Assembly: GCA_947372155.1 (NCBI GenBank)
Contig: CANBSM010000011.1
Coordinates: 1 to 22,017, forward strand
Direction: 5' to 3'
DNA length: 22,017 nucleotides
Origin: Burkholderiaceae bacterium
GTDB lineage: Bacteria > Pseudomonadota > Gammaproteobacteria > Burkholderiales > Burkholderiaceae
The notes under the pieces were generated by a model. That model saw nothing but the letters and a program-made list of their open reading frames with translations, did no database searches and had not been told where the DNA came from. A program made the translations under genes and the position numbers. Of this stretch, positions 1 to 8,110 are shown piece after piece (position 1 is the stretch's first letter; each line of letters begins with the position of its first letter).

Positions 1-1485
1 TATGTGAATCGAGCCTTTTGTGAAATGTCTGGCTGGTCATCAGAGGAGTTAATAGGACTCACTCCGCCCTTTCCATTCTGGCCAGATAGCAGAAGAGACG
101 AGCTTATAGAGAAGATGAATCGCGCAATGAATTCCGATATCAGCCTTGTCATGAGAGTTGGTATTGAGGGAGCAATCTTAAAACGGGATGGCAGCCTTAT
201 ACAGACGCGTACCTTTATTGCCCCCTTGATCAATGAAAAAGGTAAGCAGACTGGTTGGGTTACCTCATTAATTGACATTTCCGAGCCTAAAAAGATTCGC
301 GAAGAATTGTCTGCCTCTCAAGAACGCTTCACCACCGTTCTAGAAAGTTTGGATGCGGCCGTATCTGTAATCTCTCCAGAGACCAATACCCTGCTATTTG
401 CCAATCGCTTTTATCGAGAGCGCTTTGGTGACGACTCCAAGGGTCATTTCCAATTGGCTGGTAGCGATACAAACAACATGACAATGCGAGCTATCGCAGA
501 GGATCTTGAAGATTCTCCGCCGGGAATACCAACGCCATTCTTGTATCAAGAATCTGAATCTGAAGAGGTTCAATTAAGCGATGACAGCAATCAATGGTTT
601 GAGGTCAGACGTCGCTTCATCCCATGGGTGGATGGTCATCTTGCACAGCTATTAATTGCCACTGACATTACTGCTCGCAAGGAATCAGATGATTTAGCGC
701 TACAACAGCAAGAACGTATGCAATTCACTAGTCGCCTGACTACGATGGGTGAAATGGCATCTTCTTTGGCTCATGAGCTTAATCAACCCCTTTCAGCCAT
801 CTCAAACTACTGCATGGGTGTTGCAAAACGTATAGATGGAAACATAGACCCAGCGTTAACTAAAGAAATTTTGCCTGCACTCGAGAAAGCTTCCGAACAA
901 GCGCATCGCGCAGGTACTATCATTCAGCGTATTCGGGGCTTTGTAAAACGAAGTGAACCTCAACGCAAAGCCGCAAATATTGCTGAAATTATTAATGATG
1001 CAGTTGGCTTGGTTGAAATTGAAGCCCACCGCCATCGCCTAAGCATTACCTCAGAAATTGCTGAAAATTTGCCTGTAGTGGACCTCGATCCAGTGTTGAT
1101 CTTGCAGGTTGTAGTCAATCTCCTAAAAAATGCCCTAGACAGCGTCCGTGAGGCTTACCCCCTTTCATCTCGCTGGTCTGCTCCGCCGGTTCGGATCAGA
1201 ACGGATTTAGACACCAACATATTTCCAGCCATGCTCAGAATTCAGGTCACCGATGCTGGGGGCGGTATCTCGGAAAACGTTCTAGAGCGCATGTTTGAGC
1301 CGTTTTTTAGCACCAAATCGGATGGAATGGGTATGGGACTCAATATTTGTCGCTCTATCATTGAATCTCACCATGGCAGGCTGTGGGCTACCAATGTCCA
1401 AGACTCGGAACAGACCAAGCTAGCTGGCTGCACCTTTACAATACAGTTACCCCTGGAATCTCCACAATCCAAGGCTAAGGTTTAA
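1..1485 (+). CDS. PAS-domain sensor histidine kinase, FixL/DctS-like (5' end missing)
   Basis: Sensor kinase that should autophosphorylate on a histidine and pass the phosphate to the FixJ-type regulator encoded 34 nt downstream. The gene is cut by the window edge: the first codon (tat, Tyr) is in frame, and the visible protein opens inside a PAS domain (YVNRAFCEMSGW), so the true start lies upstream. Numbering from the GTG codon at base 4: end of PAS 1 about 1-95, a second PAS-like domain about 105-225, a dimerisation/H-box with His257 in LAHELNQPLSA, and an ATPase domain with N-box Asn376 (NLLKNALDS), G1 box DAGGG at 417-421, F-box FEPFFSTK and G2 box GMGMGL. No transmembrane helix is present in the visible part. 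The HELNQPL H-box is typical of the FixL/TtrS/DctS class of kinases paired with LuxR-type regulators. I cannot identify a heme-binding histidine, so oxygen sensing is not claimed; the signal is unknown. Confidence 0.93.
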   Translation, partial: YVNRAFCEMSGWSSEELIGLTPPFPFWPDSRRDELIEKMNRAMNSDISLVMRVGIEGAILKRDGSLIQTRTFIAPLINEKGKQTGWVTSLIDISEPKKIREELSASQERFTTVLESLDAAVSVISPETNTLLFANRFYRERFGDDSKGHFQLAGSDTNNMTMRAIAEDLEDSPPGIPTPFLYQESESEEVQLSDDSNQWFEVRRRFIPWVDGHLAQLLIATDITARKESDDLALQQQERMQFTSRLTTMGEMASSLAHELNQPLSAISNYCMGVAKRIDGNIDPALTKEILPALEKASEQAHRAGTIIQRIRGFVKRSEPQRKAANIAEIINDAVGLVEIEAHRHRLSITSEIAENLPVVDLDPVLILQVVVNLLKNALDSVREAYPLSSRWSAPPVRIRTDLDTNIFPAMLRIQVTDAGGGISENVLERMFEPFFSTKSDGMGMGLNICRSIIESHHGRLWATNVQDSEQTKLAGCTFTIQLPLESPQSKAKV

Positions 1486-1519
1486 CTTCAATTTTAAGAA
1501 TTACCTCGCGAGAACTGAT

Positions 1520-2167
1520 ATGAACTTAAGCGCTACTGTAAAACCAAATCAAGCTGAAGTTGTCTATGTAGTTGATGACGATGAAGCAGTGAGAGATTCA
1601 CTGACTTGGCTCCTAGAAAGTAATGGCTATGTTGTGCGCTGCCATGCAAGCGCGGAACGCTTCTTGCAGTCCTTGCAAAGCACCGATAAGTCCACCATCT
1701 CCTGCGCCATTTTGGATGTGCGTATGCCTGGTATGTCTGGCCTTGAATTACAAGAGCGCCTTGCTAATGAAAATCTACCAATGCCAGTTGCATTTATCAC
1801 CGGTCACGGCGATGTATCTATGGCAGTCTCCACAATGAAACGTGGTGCCGTAGATTTTATTGAAAAGCCTTTTAAAGAAAATGATCTTTGTGGTCTAGTA
1901 GATCGCATGCTTGCTAAAGCGCGTATCGACTATTCACAAGCTAGCCAACGAAAAATTACCCAGAGCTTACTCAGCAAACTCACTGGCCGTGAGCGCCAAG
2001 TACTTGAGCGTATTGTTGCTGGTCGTTTAAATAAACAAATTGCTGATGATCTTGGTATTTCCATTAAGACCGTTGAAGCCCATCGCGCCAATATCATGGA
2101 AAAGCTCAACGTCAACACGGTTGCAGACCTGCTCCGCTTGGCCTTGTCCGACCCACAGCCCAATTAA
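1520..2167 (+). CDS. FixJ-family response regulator (receiver + LuxR HTH)
   Basis: Transcriptional regulator of the FixJ/NarL class and partner of the upstream kinase. The receiver domain (about 14-130) carries the acidic cluster VVDDDEA, phospho-acceptor Asp66 in ILDVRMP, Thr94 in FITGHGD and Lys117 in EKPF. The C-terminal LuxR-type helix-turn-helix (about 151-212) has LTGRERQVLERI and the recognition region GISIKTVEAHRANIMEKL. FITGHGD followed by AMKxGA-like and DFIEKPF motifs is the usual FixJ signature. The length of 215 aa is normal. The ATG at 1520 has only a weak purine stretch (GAGAA) before it, so translation may depend on the upstream gene. The folD start follows 15 nt after the stop, so kinase, regulator and folD are probably one transcript. 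Target genes cannot be read from the window. Confidence 0.94.
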   Translation: MNLSATVKPNQAEVVYVVDDDEAVRDSLTWLLESNGYVVRCHASAERFLQSLQSTDKSTISCAILDVRMPGMSGLELQERLANENLPMPVAFITGHGDVSMAVSTMKRGAVDFIEKPFKENDLCGLVDRMLAKARIDYSQASQRKITQSLLSKLTGRERQVLERIVAGRLNKQIADDLGISIKTVEAHRANIMEKLNVNTVADLLRLALSDPQPN

Positions 2168-2182
2168 TTACTGGAGTTTTAG

Positions 2183-3037
2183 ATGCCAGCCCAACTATTA
2201 GATGGAAATGCCCTTTCTAAAAAACTGCGTACCGAAATTGCTGCACGCGGCGCCATTGTTACTGCCAAAGGTACTAGACCTGGATTAGCAGTCATTGTGG
2301 TTGGGGATAATCCTGCCAGCGCAGTGTATGTCCGCAACAAGGTAAAGGCTTGTGAAGATGTTGGCTTTCATTCTGTTTTAGAGCGCTACTCTACTGAGCT
2401 TGGCGAAGAAGAATTACTGGCTCGTATTGCCACCCTTAATGCAGACCCTGCCATTCATGGAATCTTGGTGCAACTGCCATTGCCAGAACATATTGCTTCT
2501 GAGCGCGTATTAGAAGCGATTGCCCCAGAAAAAGATGTGGATGGCTTTCACGTTGCAAATGCCGGTGCATTGATGGTTGGCCAACCAGAATTCAAACCTT
2601 GCACACCTTATGGATGCATGAAGATTCTGGAAAGTATTGAATACCCTATTCGCGGCGCTCGCGCTGTGATTGTTGGCGCCTCTAATATTGTGGGAAAGCC
2701 CATGGCGATGCTGTTATTACAAGCTGGCGCAACTGTCACTATTTGCAATAGCAAGACTCGTGACCTCGCACACCATACAAAAGATGCCGATATTTTGGTA
2801 GTGGCTACTGGCAAACCCAAAATGATTAGTGGTGATATGGTGAAGAATGGCGCCGTTGTGATTGATGTAGGCATTAATCGCCTGCCTGATGGCAAGCTCT
2901 GTGGCGACGTAGATTTTGACGCTGCCAAGTATGTGGCTGGCTGGATTACTCCAGTACCAGGTGGCGTAGGTCCGATGACCATCACTATGCTTCTCATGAA
3001 TACCTTGGAAGCTGCCGAAAAGGCCGCTAAGCATTAA
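2183..3037 (+). CDS. folD: Bifunctional methylenetetrahydrofolate dehydrogenase / cyclohydrolase
   Basis: Cytoplasmic enzyme interconverting 5,10-methylene-THF and 10-formyl-THF, using NADP; it supplies one-carbon units for purines and formyl-methionine. Family signatures are clear: [14 protein letters not shown] with Tyr49 and catalytic Lys53, Gln97 in LVQLPLP, Asp120 in KDVDGFH, the Rossmann loop [12 protein letters not shown] (about 164-175), and the C-terminal [12 protein letters not shown]. The usual VVGRSNIVG reads VGASNIVG here, with Ala where Arg is common in NADP-using FolD; this is a minor variation. Length (284 aa) is standard. A good ribosome binding site, GGAG at 2173-2176, stands 6 nt before the ATG. 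It follows the FixJ-type gene closely, so it is likely co-transcribed; the functional link is not obvious. Confidence 0.98.
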   Translation: MPAQLLDGNALSKKLRTEIAARGAIVTAKGTRPGLAVIVVGDNPASAVYVRNKVKACEDVGFHSVLERYSTELGEEELLARIATLNADPAIHGILVQLPLPEHIASERVLEAIAPEKDVDGFHVANAGALMVGQPEFKPCTPYGCMKILESIEYPIRGARAVIVGASNIVGKPMAMLLLQAGATVTICNSKTRDLAHHTKDADILVVATGKPKMISGDMVKNGAVVIDVGINRLPDGKLCGDVDFDAAKYVAGWITPVPGGVGPMTITMLLMNTLEAAEKAAKH

Positions 3038-3043
3038 GGAATT

Positions 3044-3075
3044 GACTGGGGCTTTTGGCAAAATTGTTCCCAGTC
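3044..3075 (+). repeat. Inverted repeat between folD and the M3 peptidase gene
   Basis: Perfect 7-bp arms GACTGGG (3044-3050) and CCCAGTC (3069-3075), extended by one G-T pair, with about a 16-nt loop. It begins 6 nt after the folD stop and ends 15 nt before the next ATG. No run of T follows, so it is not a convincing intrinsic terminator; it may be an mRNA hairpin or attenuator. Function is unknown. Confidence 0.45.
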
Positions 3076-3090
3076 CATTAAGCTAGAGGG

Positions 3091-5223
3091 ATGACTACAT
3101 CCGCATCCCTCACCAGCACCCTACCCCTAGAGCTGCAAAACAACTCTCTGACCACTTTTGGGCGTGGCATTGCTGCCTACTCAGAAGTGAAACCCGAGCA
3201 TATTGCACCAGCGATTGAGTATTTACTCAAGCATGCACAAGCTGCAGTAGACCTTGCCGTAAATCCAAATACACCGTCCACTTGGAATGATCTAGCTGAA
3301 CCACTAGAAGATGCAACAGAGTCTTTTGGTAGATCCTGGGGTGTTATCTCTCATCTCAACAGCGTTGCTGATACCCCGGAGTTGCGCGCCGCCTATGGCG
3401 AGATGTTACCTAAGGTTACCGCCTTCTTCTCAAGCCTTGGCCAGAACTTAGACCTCTATAAAAAGTTTAAAGAACTCAGTCAAGCTCCTGACTTTTCAAA
3501 ATTGAGCTCAGCTCAAAAGAAAGTCATTGAAAACTCTTTGCGAGATTTTCGTTTGGGTGGAGCTGAGTTGAGCGATGCAGACAAGCCGCGCTTTTCACAA
3601 ATTCAAGATGAGCAAGCAACGTTAGGAAAAGCATTTTCAGATCATGTCTTAGATGCCACCGATAGCTTTGTGCATCTTATTGCCAATAAAGCTGACCTAA
3701 AAGGCCTGCCTGAAGATGCTATTGCTGCTGCAGCAGACCTAGCGCAACAGAAGGGCTTGCAAGGCTGGGCATTCACATTGCACTTCCCTTCTTATTACCC
3801 AGTCATGCAGTACTCTGAAAACCGGGCGCTACGTCGCCTGATGTATGAAGCCTACGTCACTCGTGCTTCAGAGCTTGCGCCTCAATACGCCAAAGGTAAA
3901 TTGGAATGGGACAACGCTACAAATATGCTTGAGCAGCTAAGGCTGCGCGATGAAGAGGCGCGTATGCTGGGCTTCAAAAACTATGCTGCACTGAGTTTGG
4001 CCCCAAAGATGGCAAGCAGTGTTGAAGAAGTGGATTCCTTCTTAACCAATTTTGCTCAGAAGGCAAAACCATTTGCCCTCAAGGATTGGCAAGAGCTTTC
4101 TGAATTTGCTAAAACTCAGTTATCTATTGTTGATGGTTTAGAGCCATGGGATATTGCTTTTGCATCAGAACGCTTAAAACAAGAGCGCTACTCATTTTCA
4201 GAAAATGAACTTAAGCAATACTTCCCTCTGCCCAAAGTATTGGATGGGCTCTTCCAAGTCATTCAGACTCTGTTTGGAGTCAAGATCGAATCTGCAGATT
4301 TACCTACCTGGCATACAGACGTGCAATCATTCTCAGTCAAGAATGCCAAGGGCAATATCGTGGCTTATTTCTATTTGGACCCTTATGCCCGGCCCGGAAA
4401 GCGAGGTGGCGCATGGATGGATGATGCGCGCGGTCGCAGAGTCTTGCCTGATGGTGAAATTCAAGTGCCCGTTGCTTACCTAGTTTGTAACTTTGCACCG
4501 CCAGTGAAGATCGATGGTGTCTTGCGTCAACCTACCATTACGCATGATGATGTCATCACCCTCTTCCATGAAAGCGGCCATGGCTTACATCATCTTTTAA
4601 CTCAAGTGAGTGCCTTAGGTGTTTCAGGTATCAATGGTGTTGAGTGGGATGCAGTAGAGCTGCCAAGTCAGTTTATGGAAAACTTCTGCTGGGAATGGGA
4701 GGTTTTAGAAAAGATGACAGCCCATGCGCAGACTGGCAAACCCTTACCACGTGAGCTCTTTGAAAAAATCCTTGCTGCTAAGAACTTTCAAAATGGCTAT
4801 ATGACATTACGTCAAATCGTTATGTCTTTAACTGATTGGCGTCTGCATGCAAACTTTGATGCAAAAAATGCTGAAGATCATGCAGTTCTTGATTTATCTA
4901 GAACGATTGCGGATCAATTTAATGTTGTTCCACAGCCAGCTATCTCCCGCTGGATTAATACCTTTAGCCATATCTTTGCCGGTGGGTATGCAGCTGGCTA
5001 CTATAGCTATAAGTGGGCAGAAGTGTTATCTGCTGATGTCTACTCCGCCTTTGAGGAAGCCGCAAAAATCACTGGCAGCGTACTTGATGAAAAAACTGGT
5101 GCTCGTTATCGCAAAGAGATTTTAGAAGTCGGCGGAAGCCGTCCTGCCGCCGAATCCTTTAAAGCATTTAGAGGCAGAGATCCCAGTATTGATGCTTTAT
5201 TAAGACACGGTGGCTTGTCCTAG
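3091..5223 (+). CDS. prlC: Oligopeptidase A, M3 family zinc metallopeptidase
   Basis: Cytoplasmic zinc peptidase of the thimet oligopeptidase (M3A) family that degrades short peptides, including cleaved signal peptides. The zinc motif HESGH is at His493-Glu494-His497, with the third ligand Glu523 in the conserved WDAVELPSQFMEN context. The family segment FYLDPYARPGKRGGAWM is at about 427-443, and the C-terminal GGYAAGYYSYKWAEVLSADV substrate-binding region is present. Length (710 aa) matches E. coli PrlC/OpdA (about 680) with a slightly longer N-terminus. The start is constrained: an in-frame stop lies at 3079-3081 and ATG 3091 is the first start codon. The purine run GAGGG abuts this ATG with no spacing, which is unusual for a Shine-Dalgarno. 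A 7-bp hairpin lies just upstream. Converges with the cytochrome gene. Confidence 0.96.
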   Translation: MTTSASLTSTLPLELQNNSLTTFGRGIAAYSEVKPEHIAPAIEYLLKHAQAAVDLAVNPNTPSTWNDLAEPLEDATESFGRSWGVISHLNSVADTPELRAAYGEMLPKVTAFFSSLGQNLDLYKKFKELSQAPDFSKLSSAQKKVIENSLRDFRLGGAELSDADKPRFSQIQDEQATLGKAFSDHVLDATDSFVHLIANKADLKGLPEDAIAAAADLAQQKGLQGWAFTLHFPSYYPVMQYSENRALRRLMYEAYVTRASELAPQYAKGKLEWDNATNMLEQLRLRDEEARMLGFKNYAALSLAPKMASSVEEVDSFLTNFAQKAKPFALKDWQELSEFAKTQLSIVDGLEPWDIAFASERLKQERYSFSENELKQYFPLPKVLDGLFQVIQTLFGVKIESADLPTWHTDVQSFSVKNAKGNIVAYFYLDPYARPGKRGGAWMDDARGRRVLPDGEIQVPVAYLVCNFAPPVKIDGVLRQPTITHDDVITLFHESGHGLHHLLTQVSALGVSGINGVEWDAVELPSQFMENFCWEWEVLEKMTAHAQTGKPLPRELFEKILAAKNFQNGYMTLRQIVMSLTDWRLHANFDAKNAEDHAVLDLSRTIADQFNVVPQPAISRWINTFSHIFAGGYAAGYYSYKWAEVLSADVYSAFEEAAKITGSVLDEKTGARYRKEILEVGGSRPAAESFKAFRGRDPSIDALLRHGGLS

Positions 5224-5239
5224 AAGCCCGTACGGCTTT
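5224..5239 (+). terminator. Weak hairpin between convergent genes
   Basis: Right after the prlC stop, AAGCC (5224-5228) and GGCTT (5234-5238) form a 5-bp stem with a 5-nt loop, followed by only a short T run. It sits between convergent genes, where a shared terminator would be expected, but the stem is short and the T tract poor. Tentative. Confidence 0.3.
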
Positions 5240-5275
5240 GAGCCTCGCCTAATCGATCAGCAAATAACAACTTTC

Positions 5276-6490
5276 TTAGAGCCCAGGGTTTGCTCTGATT
5301 TTCTCGACCAAGGACTTTGTGACATTAGGAGCGGCGCCATTTCCCCAGCTTGACCTGACGTAGTTGGCAATCTCCAGTATTTCCTGGTCACTCAATCTAG
5401 AAGCAAATTCTGGCATAGCGATATAACCATCTCGCATCTGGATACCACGGATGGTTACCTTAATAATATCGTTAGGCTGCTCAGCCATCACTACGGGATT
5501 GCCAGCTAAAGGTGGAATAACGCCCTTAATACCCCTACCCGATGACTGATGACAGCCACTACAGTTATCAACATAAAGCTTGGTACCAGCAAGGTAAGTT
5601 GCATCTACTTTTTTTCGATCATTCGATAAGCTCGAATTTGATGGAATGGATTTGAGATAAGTGCCCATTGCCAATAAATCTGCATCAGTTAATTTACTCG
5701 TACTGTTATGGACAACTTCTGCCATCGGCCCCAAGGCAGTCGTCTTGCCAGGGTAAGCGCCAGTTTTAAGGTACTGCGCAATATCCTGAGTGGTCCACTT
5801 ACCCAGACCTGTCAGCGGGTTTGAGGTCAGATTAAGGGCGTACCAACCTTCAATCAGAGAGCCTGTGTATGCCTTGGAGTTTTCAACCGCCCCCATCAGG
5901 TTGCGAGGGGAGTGGCAGGAACTACAGTGGCCTAAGCCCTCCACTAGATAGGCCCCGCGATTCCATGCATCGGATTGGGCGGGATCTGGTTTATAAGTAC
6001 CGGCCTTGAAGAATAATTCCCGCCACACAATCATGCTGGCACGAATATTAAAAGGGAAATCTAAATGATTTACTTCAATTGGATTAAAAACAGCTTGCTG
6101 CGTTCGCAGATAATCGTAAATCTTATCTGAGTCCTCTCTAGTCACCTTGGTATAGGCGTCATAGGGCATAAAAGGATAAAGATCTTGGTCCTTTTTATTT
6201 ACCCCATGATGTAAAACACGAAAAAAATCATCCTTGCTATATGAACCAATACCAGTTGCAATATCCGGAGTAATGTTAGGTGTCAGCAAATACCCGAACT
6301 GATTCGCCATTTTGAGTCCACCAGCAAAAGGCTTTCCACCGGGCGCAGTATGGCAAGAAACGCAATCGCCAGCAGCAGCTAAATATTGCCCCGCTTGAGT
6401 AGATGTTTGTCCTTTTGCTACATAAGGGAGCGCCCCCATCAAAGAGATAAGCAATGCTATAAAACCGGGAGACACTAGGATATTTTTCAT
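5276..6490 (-). CDS. Tri-heme periplasmic cytochrome c (dehydrogenase cytochrome-subunit type)
   Basis: Secreted c-type cytochrome with three covalent heme motifs, counted from ATG 6490: CVSCH at 43-47, CSSCH at 189-193 and CSGCH at 310-314. Candidate axial Met ligands are Met108 (YPFMPYD), Met256 (LGPMAEV) and Met359 (YIAMPEF). The N-terminus is a signal peptide (hydrophobic VSPGFIALLISLMGAL). Length of 404 aa and the tandem three-domain plan match the cytochrome subunit of membrane-bound alcohol, aldehyde, gluconate or sorbitol dehydrogenases, which pass electrons from a periplasmic flavin, molybdenum or PQQ enzyme to quinone or oxidase. No such catalytic partner is in the window, so the donor is unknown. 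A GTG one codon earlier (6493) is possible, but ATG 6490 is the better start; neither has a strong ribosome binding site. A 20-bp dyad lies 65-84 nt upstream. Confidence 0.93.
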   Translation of the reverse strand: MKNILVSPGFIALLISLMGALPYVAKGQTSTQAGQYLAAAGDCVSCHTAPGGKPFAGGLKMANQFGYLLTPNITPDIATGIGSYSKDDFFRVLHHGVNKKDQDLYPFMPYDAYTKVTREDSDKIYDYLRTQQAVFNPIEVNHLDFPFNIRASMIVWRELFFKAGTYKPDPAQSDAWNRGAYLVEGLGHCSSCHSPRNLMGAVENSKAYTGSLIEGWYALNLTSNPLTGLGKWTTQDIAQYLKTGAYPGKTTALGPMAEVVHNSTSKLTDADLLAMGTYLKSIPSNSSLSNDRKKVDATYLAGTKLYVDNCSGCHQSSGRGIKGVIPPLAGNPVVMAEQPNDIIKVTIRGIQMRDGYIAMPEFASRLSDQEILEIANYVRSSWGNGAAPNVTKSLVEKIRANPGL

Positions 6491-6554
6491 CACTTACTTA
6501 TTGTTTGTTTATTATTTACCTGAAATTTATCAGCTTTTACAAACAATTCATACA

Positions 6555-6574
6555 GAGATTATTCAACTAATCTC
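6555..6574. promoter_or_regulatory. Dyad symmetry upstream of the cytochrome c gene
   Basis: Perfect 7-bp inverted arms GAGATTA (6555-6561) and TAATCTC (6568-6574) with a 6-nt spacer, in the 160-nt gap upstream of the cytochrome gene. It could be an operator for a dimeric regulator or an mRNA hairpin in the leader. I could not fit a convincing sigma-70 promoter around it, although the gap is strongly AT-rich toward the gene. No family assignment. Confidence 0.4.
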
Positions 6575-6600
6575 CTAACCCCTTAGTCACCAGTTATAGA

Positions 6601-6622
6601 AAGGCCACCCTTGGGTGGCTTT
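6601..6622 (-). terminator. Intrinsic terminator after the lipase gene
   Basis: Strong GC-rich stem: GCCACCC (6604-6610) pairs with GGGTGGC (6613-6619) across a 2-nt centre, extended by G-T and A-T pairs. Read on the minus strand, the stem is followed by CTTTCTA and lies about 29 nt past the lipase stop codon. It separates the lipase transcript from the cytochrome gene. Confidence 0.75.
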
Positions 6623-6650
6623 GTCATTACTTCACTTCTTGAAACCAAGA

Positions 6651-7967
6651 TCATTGCTTCTGACTTGGGCTTGTTTGCGGGCATCCATTGGCCAATGGCT
6701 TACCGGCAATGCGATCCTTAACCCAAGACAGATACATGGGTGCTGAAACGCCAGGGGTTGTAAAGTGGGTTTGCTCTCCTGGGAGTTGATTTCTGCCTAC
6801 ATTAGCACCCATAGCGCACATCTGCTTTTGATATAGCTCATGCATGATTGGAGGAACTGCGGTATCTTTTGTACCCCAGTAAATAACTACCGGCGCTACT
6901 GGTTTCACTGGCTTCACACTACCCTCAACGAACGCCTTCAACCAAGAGATGGTGTTACTAGGTTGAGGCTTAATCAAAGATTTATATTGATCGCCATAGG
7001 TATAGTTAAAGCTATCGGCCATGACGTGCACACATTTATTACCCGCTAACTGATTAACTGCTTTTACACCTTCGTCAGTCAAAATATCTGATAACTTGAG
7101 ATTTGGGTTAGCTGCTTGAGCGCCCCACAGACCCATGACGTAATGCGCAAATAAGAATACATTCGGGACATTCGCCTGGGTAAATCCATTTATAAGCTTG
7201 TTAGCACTGACCTCATCAGCGGGAACATTTGGAAGCATTACCGCTACATCGTCTGGCGCCAATGCAACAAATCCAAGATATTCTAGATTATCTGCGGCAG
7301 TGCCTTTTTGAGCTTGATACTCTGGCAGACTCGCAGCAGCAATAGTAGCTCCCCCACCTTGTGACCAACCATAAATAATCGTCTTTTTACCAGCGCCGAC
7401 TTCTTTCATGGAGCTAGCCGCTCTTGCGGAGTTAATGGCATCTCTACCATTGGTGCCGGCAACAGCATACTGATGCTTGCCACCACCGCCCTGACCTTGA
7501 TAGTCAGTAGCGACGATGACATAACCTTCTTTAATAAATTCCTCTACGTTCGGGATGCCGTAATCCGTCCAAGAATTACCATCCATTAAAAAGTATTCGT
7601 TTAAAGGAGAGGCAGGGTTAGTGATTTGTGAAGGGCCGCAGTTTTGAGCTGATCCCGTTGTGCCATGAGCCCACGCCAAGATCGGCCTCCCCTCTTTAGG
7701 AGTCTGCCCAATCGGGGCTACGATCAACCCCGTTGCGATTGTCTTGCGTTCAGCAATGTCCGATGAAATGTAAGCAATCTTCCATGCCTGCGCACCTTTC
7801 ACGAAAGTTTCTATCTTTTCCTTTTTAATAATCTGCCCTAATTTACCCTCTGGAGCCATTTTCATGACGGAAGTATAAAAAGGTGGCATTGGCGGATCAG
7901 CGTATGCAACCGAGGATGTTGCACCAAGGGAGACACCAAGGATCAGAATGGATAGTATTTTTTTCAT
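6651..7967 (-). CDS. Secreted lipase-family alpha/beta hydrolase
   Basis: Exported serine esterase/lipase resembling the secretory lipase (LIP) family of alpha/beta hydrolases. From ATG 7967 (438 aa), a signal peptide is evident (MKKILSILILGVSLGATSS, cleavage probably after VAYA). The nucleophile elbow GWSQGGG puts Ser202 in a G-x-S-x-G motif; likely partners are Asp368 in WGTKDTAVPP and His401 in GEQTHFTTPG. An oxyanion-type segment, AWAHGTTGSAQNCGPS, precedes it. A TTG nine codons upstream (7994) also keeps the frame open, but it would place polar residues before a good signal peptide, so ATG is preferred. Substrate is not known; a wall or storage ester, an environmental ester or a short-chain lipid are all possible. 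Monocistronic: a terminator follows and a 143-nt gap precedes it. Confidence 0.88.
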   Translation of the reverse strand: MKKILSILILGVSLGATSSVAYADPPMPPFYTSVMKMAPEGKLGQIIKKEKIETFVKGAQAWKIAYISSDIAERKTIATGLIVAPIGQTPKEGRPILAWAHGTTGSAQNCGPSQITNPASPLNEYFLMDGNSWTDYGIPNVEEFIKEGYVIVATDYQGQGGGGKHQYAVAGTNGRDAINSARAASSMKEVGAGKKTIIYGWSQGGGATIAAASLPEYQAQKGTAADNLEYLGFVALAPDDVAVMLPNVPADEVSANKLINGFTQANVPNVFLFAHYVMGLWGAQAANPNLKLSDILTDEGVKAVNQLAGNKCVHVMADSFNYTYGDQYKSLIKPQPSNTISWLKAFVEGSVKPVKPVAPVVIYWGTKDTAVPPIMHELYQKQMCAMGANVGRNQLPGEQTHFTTPGVSAPMYLSWVKDRIAGKPLANGCPQTSPSQKQ

Positions 7968-8110
7968 AGGGATAAGCAAGCAATCAAGGCACAAGCCCTG
8001 TAGGTTAAAAAAACAGAATTATTCTGGTTAATATACCAAACTGCCTCTATAAATAAACCGATGAAATGACTGGGGAAATCCCGCCCTGATGAGCGAGATA
8101 CCCCCTCTAT

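Noticed and set aside
1..700. Heme-based oxygen sensing by the FixL-like kinase
   Set aside because: I could not identify the proximal heme-ligand histidine context in the visible PAS domains, and the N-terminus is missing.
7968..7994. Upstream TTG start for the lipase gene
   Set aside because: It would put nine residues (Cys- and Asp-containing) before an otherwise textbook signal peptide; ATG 7967 is simpler.
8073..8082. GGGAAATCCC palindrome after the RND pump gene as a terminator
   Set aside because: Only a 4-bp stem with a 2-nt loop and no T run; not a credible terminator.
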